A DNA stretch of 64,000 nucleotides. It comes from Pelagimonas sp. (lineage in GTDB: Bacteria; Pseudomonadota; Alphaproteobacteria; Rhodobacterales; Rhodobacteraceae). Of this stretch, positions 42,927 to 52,315 are shown one piece after another. The notes beneath the pieces were generated by a model that searched no databases, had not been told where the DNA came from, and worked only from the letters and a program-made list of their open reading frames with translations. Location of the stretch: positions 1 through 64,000 of the forward strand of contig JAOARX010000024.1 of the NCBI GenBank assembly GCA_025210345.1, given 5' to 3'. The stretch's first letter is position 1; every line of letters begins with the position of its first letter. The position numbers and the translations under genes were made by a program.

Positions 42927-43967
42927 TTAGCTTGCGTCGAAATCCAGAACCAGCGTTTCCGTCGTCGGGCGCGCCTGGCAGGCAAGGGTAAAGCCCGCCT
43001 CAAGCTCCCAGGGTTCCAGCGAAAAATTCACGGCCATCTCGGCCGCGCCCTCGACCACTTTGCAGCGACAGGTACAGCACATGCCGTTTTTGCACGAATA
43101 TGGCAGATCCAGCCCGGAACGGGCCGCCGCTGCGACCACATTGTCGTCTTCGGCTTCGACGCGGAAAGAGCGGCGCGCGCCATCCAGAACCACGGACACC
43201 TCGACCCCGTTTTCCGCGGCGGCCTCAGCAGCGGCAGACCGGGCGGGGCGCTCGGTCTCGGTATAGAACCGCTCAAAGTGAATCTTGTCGGCGGGCACCC
43301 TGCCCTCAAGCTTGGTGGCCACATCTTCGATCATCTCACCGGGACCACACAAGAACACCCCATCCGCCGCAGCCAGATCCAGCGTGCCCGCATCAGCCAG
43401 CGCAACAATGCGATCACCGGTCACACGACCGTGCAACAGGTCGACGTCCTGCGGCTCGCGGCTCAGGACATGCACCAGCGTAAACCGGTCCATGTAGCGA
43501 TCTTTCAGATCTTCCAGTGTCTCGCGGAACATAATGGTTTCCGAATTGCGGTTGCCAAACACCAGCGCCACCTCGGCCCCACGCGCCAGCGCATCTTGCG
43601 CAATGGCCAGCATCGGCGTGACCCCGGACCCGGCGGCGATCAGCACAAGACGCGCTTCGCCCTTTGTGACAAAGCGGCCCTCGGGGGGCATCACCTCGAT
43701 CATATCCCCAGCCTTAAGGCCCTGGGCAAAGGTCGAAAAGGCCCCGCCGTCCACCTGTTTGACGCCGACGGTCAAAGGCGCCCCGGGCGCGGAGGCGATG
43801 GAATAAGACCGCCGCGTATCTTCGCCGTTCAGCTTGGCGCGCAGGGTCAGATATTGCCCCGGCTCAAAGGCAAAGACCCCTTGCTGGGCTTCGGGAATGT
43901 CGAATGTCACAGCGACGGCATCTTTGCCCTCGGTGCGGACGTCAGCCACTTTCAGTTGATGAAACAT
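42927..43967 (-). CDS. paaE: Phenylacetyl-CoA epoxidase reductase subunit PaaE
   Basis: Electron-transfer subunit of 346 residues. An N-terminal FAD domain (RRSYSIASAP), an NAD(P) domain (LIAAGSGVTPMLAIAQDAL) and a C-terminal plant-type 2Fe-2S domain (CKNGMCCTCRCKVVEG) occur in that order. It passes electrons from NADPH to the PaaA diiron centre. The start at 43967 has GAGGAGGG upstream; the long upstream frame lies antisense to conserved paaD codons. It follows paaD by 10 bp. Confidence 0.93.
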   Translation of the reverse strand: MFHQLKVADVRTEGKDAVAVTFDIPEAQQGVFAFEPGQYLTLRAKLNGEDTRRSYSIASAPGAPLTVGVKQVDGGAFSTFAQGLKAGDMIEVMPPEGRFVTKGEARLVLIAAGSGVTPMLAIAQDALARGAEVALVFGNRNSETIMFRETLEDLKDRYMDRFTLVHVLSREPQDVDLLHGRVTGDRIVALADAGTLDLAAADGVFLCGPGEMIEDVATKLEGRVPADKIHFERFYTETERPARSAAAEAAAENGVEVSVVLDGARRSFRVEAEDDNVVAAAARSGLDLPYSCKNGMCCTCRCKVVEGAAEMAVNFSLEPWELEAGFTLACQARPTTETLVLDFDAS

Positions 43968-43977
43968 GGCGCCCTCC

Positions 43978-44493
43978 TCAGATACATTTGAAATAGTCGA
44001 ACGGCTCGGCGCAGGCGCGGCACTGGTAGTGCGCTTTGCAGGCGGTTGAGCCGAATTCGCTGATACGTTGCGTGTTGTCGCTGCCACAGCGCGGGCAGGT
44101 GATGATCGTTTCCGCAAAAAGCGCCCCCTTGCCTGCATTCGATCCATCCACCGGTGGCGCGATGCCATAGGCGCGCAGCTTTTCACGACCTTCCGGCGTG
44201 ATCCAATCGGTGGTCCAGGCAGGGCTTAGCACCCTTTGCGTGCGCACGTGATCGAACCCCGCGCCGCGTATGGCCGCCTCGATCGCCAGCTCAATGGCCA
44301 AGGTCGCAGGACAGCCTGAATAGGTCGGCGTGACCCCGGCGATGACCGTGCCCTCTTCGATACGCACCCAGCGCAAAATGCCCAAATCGCCGACAGAAAC
44401 ACAGGGCACCTCGGGGTCGGGAACGGCAAACCCCGCCTCCCACGCCCTTTGGGTCTGTGCATCCATCTGCGCGATATGGGGCGCTGTGCTCAC
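43978..44493 (-). CDS. paaD: Phenylacetyl-CoA epoxidase assembly subunit PaaD
   Basis: 171-residue protein of the MIP18/DUF59 type. The N-terminal half has PEVPCVSVGDLGILRWV and TPTYSGCPAT; the C-terminal half has a zinc-ribbon-like CPRCGSDNTQRISEFGSTACKAHYQC. It is needed for maturation of the epoxidase, probably iron-sulfur or diiron loading. The GTG start overlaps the paaC stop by 4 bp. Confidence 0.93.
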   Translation of the reverse strand: MSTAPHIAQMDAQTQRAWEAGFAVPDPEVPCVSVGDLGILRWVRIEEGTVIAGVTPTYSGCPATLAIELAIEAAIRGAGFDHVRTQRVLSPAWTTDWITPEGREKLRAYGIAPPVDGSNAGKGALFAETIITCPRCGSDNTQRISEFGSTACKAHYQCRACAEPFDYFKCI

Positions 44494-45224
44494 CAGTTCA
44501 CTCCGGGATGTTCACGATGCAGCGCCTGCATGACCGCCAGCATATGGCCCAGATCTTCGCCGTGAATGCCCGAGCGCCCCCCTGATTGAGGATAGCGCAC
44601 CTCAGGCGCGGTCAGACCCGCCGCGCCAAAGATCTCGGCAATGGTCGCATCCCATGCCGGACGCAGCGCCGCGCGATCCGGCAAGGCCTCTTCGCCCGCC
44701 GACGCGCCCTCTTCGAACAATTCAGCCGTATACAGATGCAACGCGTCCACCGCCGCCTGCATCCGTTGTGCGCTTTCGCTCGTGCCATCCCCCAGTCGGA
44801 TCACCCATTCGCCGGCGTGGCGAATGTGATAGGCCACCTCTTTGCGCGCCTTGCCAGCAACCCCGGCAATCACCGCGTCACTGCTGCCCTCTACGGCGCG
44901 CCAATAGGGCTCCATGAAAGCCGCGAAATACAGCTGGCGCAGCATGGTATGAGCAAAATCGCCGTTGGGGCGCTCAACCAGCAACAGGTTGCGATACTCG
45001 CGCTCCCCCCGCAGATAGGCCAGATCGTCCTCTGACCGCCCAGCCCCTTCAAGCTGACCCGCATGGTCATACAACACCCGCGCCGTGCCGATCAGATCCA
45101 GCGCCATATTGGGCATGGCCAGATCTTCCTCAAGCAAGGGCGCATGGCCGCACCACTCACCCAACCGATGCCCCAGCACCAGATGGTCGTCCGCCAGTTC
45201 CAGAACCGCTTGCCACAGTGCCAT
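44490..45224 (-). CDS. paaC: Phenylacetyl-CoA epoxidase structural subunit PaaC
   Basis: 244-residue ferritin-like subunit that pairs with PaaA. ADDHLVLGHRLGEWCGHAPLLEEDLAMPNMALDLIG and KARKEVAYHIRHAGEWVIRLGDGT are typical. The diiron ligands are incomplete, as expected for this structural subunit. It overlaps paaB by 1 bp (TAATG) and paaD by 4 bp. Confidence 0.94.
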   Translation of the reverse strand: MALWQAVLELADDHLVLGHRLGEWCGHAPLLEEDLAMPNMALDLIGTARVLYDHAGQLEGAGRSEDDLAYLRGEREYRNLLLVERPNGDFAHTMLRQLYFAAFMEPYWRAVEGSSDAVIAGVAGKARKEVAYHIRHAGEWVIRLGDGTSESAQRMQAAVDALHLYTAELFEEGASAGEEALPDRAALRPAWDATIAEIFGAAGLTAPEVRYPQSGGRSGIHGEDLGHMLAVMQALHREHPGVNW

Positions 45225-45508
45225 TACATGTGCCCCACTTCATCGGGGATGTCGTAGAAGGTCGGATGCCGATAGATCTTGTCTGCGGTCGGCTCAAAAT
45301 TCTCATCGGCCTGATCCGGATCGCTGGCATAAACATCAGCAGACCGCACAACCCAAACCGACATGCCTTCACCGCGACGGGTGTACACATCCCGTGCCGC
45401 CTGCAGCGCCAGGACCTCATCCGCCGCGTGAACCGATCCCGCATGCTTGTGGCTCAACCCGTTGCGGGGCCGAATAAACACTTCCCAAAGAGGCGTTGTG
45501 GAACCCAT
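45224..45508 (-). CDS. paaB: Phenylacetyl-CoA epoxidase subunit PaaB
   Basis: Small subunit of 94 residues: WEVFIRPRNGLSHKHAGSVHAAD, LQAARDVYTRRGEGMSVWVV and PTADKIYRHPTFYDIPDEV all match PaaB, which bridges PaaAC dimers. The start at 45508 follows AAGGAGGGGG, a very strong ribosome site. It is separated from paaA by a structured 117-bp spacer. Confidence 0.94.
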   Translation of the reverse strand: MGSTTPLWEVFIRPRNGLSHKHAGSVHAADEVLALQAARDVYTRRGEGMSVWVVRSADVYASDPDQADENFEPTADKIYRHPTFYDIPDEVGHM

Positions 45509-45517
45509 GTCCCCCTC

Positions 45518-45540
45518 CTTCATCTCTTCCCAAATATCCA
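45518..45540 (-). repeat. GGATATTT-AAGAGATGAA intergenic repeat (copy 1)
   Basis: On the minus strand the element reads TGGATATTTGGG then AAGAGATGAAG. It lies 10-32 bp before paaB, so its 3' end leads into the paaB Shine-Dalgarno sequence. Related copies are at 48258-48281 and 52316-52340. Confidence 0.55.
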
Positions 45541-45545
45541 AAACT

Positions 45546-45622
45546 CAGAGCGCAGCTCTGATCTGCGGGACGGTGGGCGGGGCGACGTGCCCAAGGGGCA
45601 CAAGCGCCGCTCCGTCCCGCAG
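45546..45622 (-). promoter_or_regulatory. Structured paaA-paaB intercistronic RNA
   Basis: Three stem-loops fill the spacer: an outer 11-bp stem (45563-45573 with 45612-45622, CTGCGGGACGG/CCGTCCCGCAG) enclosing a 6-bp hairpin (45587-45601, GTGCCC/GGGCAC), and a separate hairpin CAGAGC/GCTCTG at 45546-45560. No U-run follows, so it suggests mRNA processing, stability or partial attenuation. Confidence 0.6.
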
Positions 45623-45625
45623 CCC

Positions 45626-46609
45626 TTACTCTGCGGCCATCTGGCGCGCGCGTCGTTTCTCGGCGTGGGCCAGAGCGGCTTCGCGCACCCATGCCCCCTC
45701 ATCCCAGGCCGCTTTGCGATCACGCACCCGGTCCCGGTTCATCACACCGCCACCACCAACAACCCGCCAGAACTCATCCCAGTCGATCTCGCCGTGATCA
45801 TATCCGCCCTTTTCCTCGTTCCACGTCAGATCGGGATCCGGGATTTCAAGGCCAAGATAGTGCGCCTGCGGCACGGTCGCGTCGATAAAACGCTGACGCA
45901 GCTCATCATTTGAGAACCGCTTGATCTTCCACTTCATCGACTGTTCCGAATGGGCAGAGTCCTTGTCGCTCGGACCAAACATCATTAGCGCGGGCCACCA
46001 CCAGCGATTGATCGAGTCCTGCGCCATGTCCTTTTGCGCCTGCGTCCCCTGCGCCAGCTTCATAACGATTTCATAGCCCTGACGCTGGTGAAAGCTCTCT
46101 TCCTTGCACACGCGGATCATCGCGCGGGAATAGGGCCCAAACGAACAGCGACACAGCGGGATCTGGTTCATGATCGCCGCCCCGTCAACAAGCCAGCCAA
46201 TGGTGCCAATATCCGCCCAGCTCAGGGTCGGATAGTTGAAGATCGAACTGTATTTCGCTTTGCCGGAATGCAGCTCCTCCGTCACCTCTTCCCGGCTCAC
46301 CCCCAGGGTCTCAACCGCGGAGTACAGATAAAGCCCATGCCCACCCTCATCCTGAACCTTGGCCAGCAGCGCGGCCTTGCGGCGCAGGCTGGGCGCGCGA
46401 TTGATCCAGTTGCCCTCGGGCAGCATGCCGACGATCTCGGAATGCGCATGCTGGGCGATCTGGCGCACCAAGGTCTTGCGATACCCCTCGGGCATCGCGT
46501 CATTGGGTTCAATCTTTTCCTCGGCATCAATGCGTTTTTGAAACGCTGCCAGAAATTCTTCGGTTTCCGATGTTTTCCCATCGGCCCCGATCAATCCTTG
46601 CGAATACAT
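45626..46609 (-). CDS. paaA: Phenylacetyl-CoA epoxidase catalytic subunit PaaA
   Basis: Catalytic diiron monooxygenase subunit of 327 residues that epoxidises phenylacetyl-CoA. Ferritin-like ligands appear as Glu88/His91 in DEGGHG and Glu171/His174 in [28 protein letters not shown] and [21 protein letters not shown] are PaaA hallmarks. AGGGAGGG precedes the ATG. It starts the paaABCDE operon. The later pathway genes (paaG, paaZ, paaJ, paaK) are not in the window. Confidence 0.95.
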   Translation of the reverse strand: MYSQGLIGADGKTSETEEFLAAFQKRIDAEEKIEPNDAMPEGYRKTLVRQIAQHAHSEIVGMLPEGNWINRAPSLRRKAALLAKVQDEGGHGLYLYSAVETLGVSREEVTEELHSGKAKYSSIFNYPTLSWADIGTIGWLVDGAAIMNQIPLCRCSFGPYSRAMIRVCKEESFHQRQGYEIVMKLAQGTQAQKDMAQDSINRWWWPALMMFGPSDKDSAHSEQSMKWKIKRFSNDELRQRFIDATVPQAHYLGLEIPDPDLTWNEEKGGYDHGEIDWDEFWRVVGGGGVMNRDRVRDRKAAWDEGAWVREAALAHAEKRRARQMAAE

Positions 46610-46699
46610 CTGCCCTCCCTTTCCGCCCCGATCCGAGGCAGGCCATTCCTGCTAAAACCAGCCCACCTGTCGCGCAACAGGCCTTCCGGATCAAGATAC

Positions 46700-46735
46700 G
46701 TTACAAATCACCCTCCTCAAAGCACTTTTTGTAAC
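46700..46735. promoter_or_regulatory. Inverted repeat upstream of paaA
   Basis: Arms GTTACAAA and TTTGTAAC are separated by 20 bases, about 91 bp before paaA and 38 bp before the divergent SDR gene. The spacing and symmetry suit a dimeric repressor such as a PaaR-type TetR protein. No regulator gene is adjacent. Confidence 0.5.
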
Positions 46736-46772
46736 ACTTGCCATTTCCCCCGCGTACCCTCACCTAGGAGAC

Positions 46773-47621
46773 ATGGGAAAAACACTTTTGACATTGGGAC
46801 ATGGCTACTGCGCCAAGGCGCTGTGTAACCTGCTACACCCCAAGGGTTGGCGCGTGCTTGGCACATATCGAACTGCCGAATCAGCCGCCTCGCTCACAGC
46901 CCTTGGCGTTGAACCTGTTCGCTGGGCGACCGAGGACGTGGCCAGCGCCATTGGCGACGCAAGCCATATCCTTGTTTCCGCCGGACCAGACGCCGTAGGC
47001 GACCCAAGTCTGCGGCTTGCCCAGGATGCCCTCGTTGCCCGTGCCGCGCATCTTGAGTGGCTGGGATACCTGTCGACGACCGGCGTCTACGGGGATCACG
47101 GGGGCGCCTGGGTTGACGAAACGACCCCGCTTACTCCGGGCACCCGTCGCGGCCTTTGGCGAAAATCAGCGGAACAGGCCTGGCAATCCATCCCTACTCT
47201 GCCGCTTCATATATTTCGTCTCGCCGGGATCTACGGCCCCGGGCGCGGGCCGTTTTCCAAGGTGCAAACCGGCAACGCGCGGCGGATCATCAAGCCGGGT
47301 CAGGTGTTCAGCCGCATCCATGTGGACGACATCGCGCGGGTGCTTGCGGCGTCGATCAAACAGCCCGACAGCGGTGCCATATATAATGTCTGTGACGACG
47401 ACCCGGCCCCGCCCCAAGATGTGCTCAGCCATGCGGCACATCTGCTTGAGGTGCCCGAGCCACCTGCGATCGACTTTGAGACCGCTGACATGACCCCAAT
47501 GGCCCGCAGTTTCTATGCCGAGAACAAACGTGTCTCGAATGCACGCATGAAAGCGGCCTTTGGGCCGTTGACCTACCCAAGCTATCGTGAGGGGCTGCAC
47601 GCCCTTTTGAACGCGAAATGA
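46773..47621 (+). CDS. SDR-family NAD(P)-dependent epimerase/reductase-like protein
   Basis: 282-residue extended SDR. The N-terminus is an atypical Rossmann loop LLTLGHGYCAKAL, and the mid region YLSTTGVYGDHGGAWVDETTPLTP holds the YG motif of YeeZ-like proteins. FRLAGIYGPGRGP and RIHVDDIARVLAASI are family-typical. The canonical YxxxK is not evident; RKSAEQAW may take its place. The function is unknown. It is coupled to the ExoD gene by a 4-bp overlap and is divergent from paaA. Confidence 0.82.
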   Translation: MGKTLLTLGHGYCAKALCNLLHPKGWRVLGTYRTAESAASLTALGVEPVRWATEDVASAIGDASHILVSAGPDAVGDPSLRLAQDALVARAAHLEWLGYLSTTGVYGDHGGAWVDETTPLTPGTRRGLWRKSAEQAWQSIPTLPLHIFRLAGIYGPGRGPFSKVQTGNARRIIKPGQVFSRIHVDDIARVLAASIKQPDSGAIYNVCDDDPAPPQDVLSHAAHLLEVPEPPAIDFETADMTPMARSFYAENKRVSNARMKAAFGPLTYPSYREGLHALLNAK

Positions 47622-48208
47622 CACCGTCGCCTGACACGCTGACCAACCTTTTGCAAACCATTCGCCCCGATGTCGGGGCCAGCCGGATCAGCGTGCGTGA
47701 CGTGCTTTCGCATATCGGGGGACGATCATTCGCCGCCGTGATCTTGACGCTGGCCCTGGTGCTTGTCTCGCCGGTGTCGGGCATACCGGGCACCCCAACC
47801 CTGGGGGCGGTGATCATTTTTCTGGTCAGCGTCCAAGCACTGATCGGACATGACCACCTCTGGCTTCCGCAGGTGATCATGGGCCGATCCATAAGCGCGG
47901 ATCGCATGTCACGCGCCGTGGATTGGCTCGGACGACCGGCCGGGTGGGTGGATCGTCACACGCGCGTGCGACTGCCGCTATTGACCACCGCCCCGTTTCG
48001 GCTCGGCACCTATGTCGTGGCGCTTTTGATGGCCGCGTCCTGGCCTTTGATGGAGATTTTGCCCTTTGTCACATCACTAAGCGCCGGGGCCATGTCGCTG
48101 ATGATGTTCGGGTTGATGACCCGCGACGGGGTCTATCTGATCGCGGGCTATGCGTTGGGGGCCGGGCTCTATGCGACGCTCCTTAGCGTGGCCCTGGACC
48201 TGATGTAA
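47618..48208 (+). CDS. ExoD-family membrane protein
   Basis: 196-residue inner-membrane protein with about four hydrophobic segments after an amphipathic N-terminus (VLSHIGGRSFAAVILTLALVLVSP, then PVSGIPGTPTLGAVIIFLVSVQ). This pattern matches ExoD, named from exopolysaccharide work in rhizobia, though its biochemical role is unclear. The start overlaps the SDR stop. Several stem-loops follow the gene up to 48283. Confidence 0.82.
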   Translation: MTPSPDTLTNLLQTIRPDVGASRISVRDVLSHIGGRSFAAVILTLALVLVSPVSGIPGTPTLGAVIIFLVSVQALIGHDHLWLPQVIMGRSISADRMSRAVDWLGRPAGWVDRHTRVRLPLLTTAPFRLGTYVVALLMAASWPLMEILPFVTSLSAGAMSLMMFGLMTRDGVYLIAGYALGAGLYATLLSVALDLM

Positions 48209-48231
48209 GCGCAGGCAAGGGGCGCTGCCCC

Positions 48232-48252
48232 ATCCCGAGCCGAGATCGGGAT
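48232..48252. terminator. Stem-loop in the exoD-dxs convergent gap
   Basis: Arms ATCCCGA and TCGGGAT with a 7-base loop, next to a GGGGC/GCCCC hairpin at 48219-48231. No U-run is present, so efficient rho-independent termination is uncertain. Confidence 0.4.
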
Positions 48253-48257
48253 TCCCC

Positions 48258-48281
48258 GGGATATTTTTGAAGAGATGAAAC
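48258..48281 (+). repeat. GGATATTT-GAGATGAA intergenic repeat (copy 2)
   Basis: Plus-strand element GGGATATTTTTG then AAGAGATGAAAC, embedded in a hairpin whose arms are CCCCGGG (48254-48260) and CCCGGGG (48281-48287). It lies between the convergent exoD-like and dxs genes. Copies 1 and 3 share the core. Confidence 0.55.
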
Positions 48282-48287
48282 CCGGGG

Positions 48288-50213
48288 TCAGGCGCGCTGG
48301 CTCAGGGTTTCGACGCCCAGCACCTGAAGGACTTTGGCTTCGATATGTTCGGCATTCATCGCGGCGGCATCATACATGGCGCGCGGGCTGGCGTGATCGA
48401 TGAAGGTATCGGGCAAAACCATGGAGCGGAATTTCAGACCGGTGTCGAAAATACCCTCCTCGGCCAATAGCTGGGCCACGTGGCTGCCAAAACCCCCGGT
48501 TGCGCCTTCTTCCAGGGTGATCAGGGCCTCGTGGTCGGTGGCCAGTTGCATGATCAGATCGCGATCCAGCGGTTTGGCAAAGCGTGCATCGGCCACGGTG
48601 GGGGTGATGCCCCTGGCGGACAGGGCTTCGGCGGCTTTGAGGCTTTCACCCAGGCGCGTGCCAAAGGACAAAAGCGCAACCCGCGTGCCAGGTCGGACAA
48701 TCCGCCCTTTGCCGATTTCCAACACCTGACCACGAGCGGGCATATCAACCCCCTCGCCTTCGCCACGCGGATAGCGAAAGGCGATGGGGCCGTCGTCATA
48801 AGCGGCAGCGGTGGCCACCATGTGCTTTAGCTCGGCCTCATCCGCGGCCGCCATGACCACCATGCCGGGCAGATTGGCCATGAATGCGATGTCATACGAC
48901 CCGGCGTGGGTCGCTCCATCCGCCCCAACCAGCCCCGCGCGGTCAATCGCAAAGCGCACCGGAAGCCGTTGAATCGCAACATCATGCACAACCTGGTCAT
49001 AGCCGCGCTGCAAGAAGGTCGAGTACATGGCGCAAAAGGGTTTCATCCCACCGGCCGCGAGGCCCGCGGCAAAGGTCACACCATGTTGTTCGGCAATCCC
49101 CACGTCAAAACAGCGGCTGGGATAGCGTTTATCAAACAGGTCCAGCCCGGTGCCATCCGGCATCGCCGCCGTGACCGCGCAGATCTGCGGATCATCCGCG
49201 GCCTCTTGCAAAAGGGCCTCTGCAAAGACCTTGGTATAGCTGGGCGCGTTGGACGGCGCTTTTTTCTGTTCCCCGGTGATCACATCAAACCTGGCCCGCG
49301 CATGACCGCGATCCGGCGAATTCTCAGCGTGGTGATACCCCTTGCCCTTTTTCGTCAGCACATGGATCAGGATCGGACCTGTTGCGCGCTGGCGCACCGT
49401 GCGCAGCACAGGCAACAGCTGGTCCAGGTCATGACCATCAATCGGGCCAAGATAGCTGAACCCCAGCTCCTCGAACAACGTGCCGCCGACCGTCATGCCC
49501 TTAAGCATTTCCTTGGCGCGTTTGGCCCCCTCGCGGAAGGGTTCGGGCAGTAGGCTGACAGCCCCCTTAGCGGCGGCCTTGAAATCCTGGAACGGCGCTT
49601 CGGCGTACAGACGGCTGAGATAACTGGACAGCGCGCCGGTAGGGGGCGCAATCGACATTTCGTTGTCATTGAGAATGACGATCATGCGCTTTTTCAGATG
49701 GCCCGCGTTGTTCATCGCCTCAAAGGCCATGCCCGCGCTCATGGAGCCATCGCCGATCACGGCAATCGCATCGCCGTGGCCCGTGTCACAGCTACCCCCC
49801 AGATCCCGCGCCGCCGCAAAGCCAAGCGCCGCGCTGATCGAGGTCGAGCTATGGCCCGCGCCAAAACAGTCATAGGGGCTTTCAGAGCGTTTGGTGAACC
49901 CGGACAGCCCGCCCTCGGTGCGCAGGGTGCGGATACGGTCGCGCCGACCGGTCAGGATCTTATGCGGGTAACACTGGTGGCTCACGTCCCAGATGATCTT
50001 GTCGCGCGGCGCGTCAAACACCGCATGCAGCGCAACGCTGAGCTCGATCACCCCAAGCCCGGCCCCCAGATGCCCGCCCGTGACGGACACGGCCGAGATC
50101 GTTTCCTGTCGCAACTCATGGGCCAATTGTTCCAGTTCGCTATCCGAGAACTGTTTGAGATCGGCGGGCGACTGGACCTTGTCCAGAAGAGGCGTGCTTG
50201 GTTGGTCCGACAT
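48288..50213 (-). CDS. dxs: 1-deoxy-D-xylulose-5-phosphate synthase
   Basis: Thiamine-diphosphate enzyme of 641 residues joining pyruvate and glyceraldehyde 3-phosphate, the first step of the MEP isoprenoid pathway. [19 protein letters not shown], the TPP motif [20 protein letters not shown] then ILNDN, and the transketolase C-terminal half ([15 protein letters not shown]) are present. The ATG at 50213 is chosen; the longer frame overlaps ispA codons. It follows ispA in an operon feeding polyprenyl synthesis. Confidence 0.96.
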   Translation of the reverse strand: MSDQPSTPLLDKVQSPADLKQFSDSELEQLAHELRQETISAVSVTGGHLGAGLGVIELSVALHAVFDAPRDKIIWDVSHQCYPHKILTGRRDRIRTLRTEGGLSGFTKRSESPYDCFGAGHSSTSISAALGFAAARDLGGSCDTGHGDAIAVIGDGSMSAGMAFEAMNNAGHLKKRMIVILNDNEMSIAPPTGALSSYLSRLYAEAPFQDFKAAAKGAVSLLPEPFREGAKRAKEMLKGMTVGGTLFEELGFSYLGPIDGHDLDQLLPVLRTVRQRATGPILIHVLTKKGKGYHHAENSPDRGHARARFDVITGEQKKAPSNAPSYTKVFAEALLQEAADDPQICAVTAAMPDGTGLDLFDKRYPSRCFDVGIAEQHGVTFAAGLAAGGMKPFCAMYSTFLQRGYDQVVHDVAIQRLPVRFAIDRAGLVGADGATHAGSYDIAFMANLPGMVVMAAADEAELKHMVATAAAYDDGPIAFRYPRGEGEGVDMPARGQVLEIGKGRIVRPGTRVALLSFGTRLGESLKAAEALSARGITPTVADARFAKPLDRDLIMQLATDHEALITLEEGATGGFGSHVAQLLAEEGIFDTGLKFRSMVLPDTFIDHASPRAMYDAAAMNAEHIEAKVLQVLGVETLSQRA

Positions 50214-50241
50214 GGGCCTTCCCTTGAGTAAAAACAGGGCG

Positions 50242-51120
50242 TCAGTTTGAACGCGAAATAACGAAGCGCGCGGCCTCTCGCAAGCAATCCGCATCGCCGT
50301 GATATACAGATAGGCTGTCGCAGGCCTGTTCCACCAGCTCAGATGCGCGGCGTTTCGCCTCGTCCAGGCCCAAAAGGCTGACGAACGTCGCCTTGCCGCG
50401 CCCTGCATCTTTGCCGACGGCCTTGCCGACGGCCTTGGCACAGCCCTCAACGTCCAGCACATCGTCCCAGATCTGGAACGCCAACCCCAAACGGCTGCCG
50501 TATTGGTGCATCGCGCTGGCGTCTGAACCGGTCATCATCGGCCCCGCTTCGCAGGACCAGTTGATCAGCGCGCCGGTTTTGCCCGCTTGAAGCCGGGTGA
50601 TTTCCTCTAGCGTCAGCGGCACGTCTGATGTCTCGGCGGCCATGTCCATGGCCTGCCCGCCCACCATGCCACGCACGCCCGCGGCCTGTGCAAACCCCTG
50701 GATCAACGCCAGCCGCCCCTGTGGCGCGCAATCGGTCAGACACAGCAGCTCAAACGACAGGCTTTGCAGCGCGTCCCCGGCCAGAACCGCCGTGGCCTCA
50801 TCCCATTTGCGATGCACCGTGGGTTTGCCGCGCCGCAGATCGTCGTCATCCATGCAGGGCATGTCGTCATGCACCAGCGAATAGGCATGCATCGCCTCGA
50901 TCGCCGCCGCCGGATATTGTCCAACCTCGGCAGAGATCCCATGCAACCGCGCGCTTTCCAGCGCCAAAAACGCCCGAAGCCCTTTACCACCCTCGACCGC
51001 ATAGCCCATGGCCTGCGAAATCTTGTCATCCTGCCCCGCCAGCGCCTGCGCAATCACCCGTTGCGACAGTTCACCCGCGCGCGCAAGCGCCTGGGGAAAC
51101 GCCACCATGGTCAGCGCCAT
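50242..51120 (-). CDS. ispA: Farnesyl/geranyl diphosphate synthase
   Basis: Prenyltransferase of 292 residues. The first Asp-rich motif is [17 protein letters not shown] and the second is [18 protein letters not shown] and [14 protein letters not shown] match the IspA family. The ATG at 51120 overlaps the xseB stop (TGATG). The xseB-ispA-dxs order is common in alphaproteobacteria and couples precursor synthesis to chain elongation. Confidence 0.94.
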   Translation of the reverse strand: MALTMVAFPQALARAGELSQRVIAQALAGQDDKISQAMGYAVEGGKGLRAFLALESARLHGISAEVGQYPAAAIEAMHAYSLVHDDMPCMDDDDLRRGKPTVHRKWDEATAVLAGDALQSLSFELLCLTDCAPQGRLALIQGFAQAAGVRGMVGGQAMDMAAETSDVPLTLEEITRLQAGKTGALINWSCEAGPMMTGSDASAMHQYGSRLGLAFQIWDDVLDVEGCAKAVGKAVGKDAGRGKATFVSLLGLDEAKRRASELVEQACDSLSVYHGDADCLREAARFVISRSN

Positions 51121-51365
51121 CAAAGCCCCTCAACAGGTTTCAGGCCAGCCGGGTTCCCATCCCCATCCAAGGTGATGGCAGCGACCTTTTCTTCGGCCTC
51201 TTTCAGCTTGGCCTCGCAGCGCTTTTTCAACAGCGCCCCGCGTTCATACAGCGTGATGGACTGCTCAAGGGCCACGTCCCCGCGCTCCAACTGGCCAACG
51301 ACCTGCTCCAGCTCGGCCATGGCCTGTTCAAAGCTCATCTCTTCCACGGGTGTTTGGTCGCTCAT
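51120..51365 (-). CDS. xseB: Exodeoxyribonuclease VII small subunit
   Basis: 81-residue helical protein with the family pattern SFEQAMAELEQVVGQLERGDVALEQSITLYERG then LLKKRCEAKLKEAEEKV. It binds the XseA large subunit in the cytoplasm to degrade single-stranded DNA. The start overlaps the deacetylase stop by 4 bp. xseA is not in the window. Confidence 0.95.
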   Translation of the reverse strand: MSDQTPVEEMSFEQAMAELEQVVGQLERGDVALEQSITLYERGALLKKRCEAKLKEAEEKVAAITLDGDGNPAGLKPVEGL

Positions 51366-52285
51366 GCGCCAGCCTCCAAAAGTCTTTCCACATGCACCCG
51401 GGCCGAAGCCGCAAGCGCCGCCAGATCATAACCGCCTTCCAGGGTGGAAACCACCCGGCCCTGGCAACATTCCCGCGCCACGTCGCAGATCTGATCCGTG
51501 ATCCAGCGGAAATCGTCAAGCGACCAGTTGAGATTGGCCAACGGGTCATCTTGATGGGCATCGAACCCGGCGGACACGAGGATCAATTCAGGTTGATAGG
51601 CCCGAAGCCGTGACAGCGCCGGGGCATAGGCCGCGCGCATCTCGGCCCCGCCCGATCCGGGGGGCAGCGGCAGGTTCAGCACAGTGTCATGCGCGCCGCG
51701 CTGGTCCGCACTGCCGGAATGCGGCCAAAGCGGCATCTGATGCGAGCCCACAAACAGCGTGCGCGGCTCGTCCCACAACAGATCCTGCGTGCCATTGCCG
51801 TGATGCACATCGAAATCCACCACCGCCACGCGGGACAACCCATGATGCGCGAGGGCGTATTTCGCGGCAACCGCGACATTGCCGAACAGACAAAACCCCA
51901 TGGGGGTTTCCTTTTCCGCATGATGACCGGGGGGGCGCATGGCACAAAAGGCATTGCGCACCTCGCCCGCCAGCACCAGATCCACCGCCTTGATCACCCC
52001 ACCCGCCGCGCGGCGCGCCGCCCGCATCGAGCCCGGTGACAGCCAAGTGTCTTCGTCCAATTGTCCCAATCCTTGATCGGGTATGGCGGCTGCGATCCGA
52101 TCCAGGTGGCTTTGCGGATGACAGCGCAACAGGTCTTCATCCGCGGCCTCGGGCGCAGAAACCCGCGTCAGGTCCAAATCCTGAAGCGCGTGCAAAACAT
52201 GTTCCAACCGCGCCACGCGCTCTGGATGCCCCGACGGGGTCACATGGTCCAGCCCATCCGCATGGGTGATCAACGCTGTCGCCAT
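51362..52285 (-). CDS. Histone deacetylase-family (AcuC-like) amidohydrolase
   Basis: 307-residue zinc hydrolase of the arginase/deacetylase fold. PPGHHAEKETPMGFCLFGNVAVAA, VAVVDFDVHHGNGTQDLLW with Asp-His zinc ligands, and LILVSAGFDAHQDDPLA are diagnostic. Bacterial members deacetylate acetyl-lysine or polyamine-type substrates; the target here is unknown. AGGGAG precedes the ATG. It is first in the deacetylase-xseB-ispA-dxs operon. Confidence 0.93.
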   Translation of the reverse strand: MATALITHADGLDHVTPSGHPERVARLEHVLHALQDLDLTRVSAPEAADEDLLRCHPQSHLDRIAAAIPDQGLGQLDEDTWLSPGSMRAARRAAGGVIKAVDLVLAGEVRNAFCAMRPPGHHAEKETPMGFCLFGNVAVAAKYALAHHGLSRVAVVDFDVHHGNGTQDLLWDEPRTLFVGSHQMPLWPHSGSADQRGAHDTVLNLPLPPGSGGAEMRAAYAPALSRLRAYQPELILVSAGFDAHQDDPLANLNWSLDDFRWITDQICDVARECCQGRVVSTLEGGYDLAALAASARVHVERLLEAGA

Positions 52286-52315
52286 AAGGTGCTCCCTGTT
52301 TCACGCCGCGCGGGG

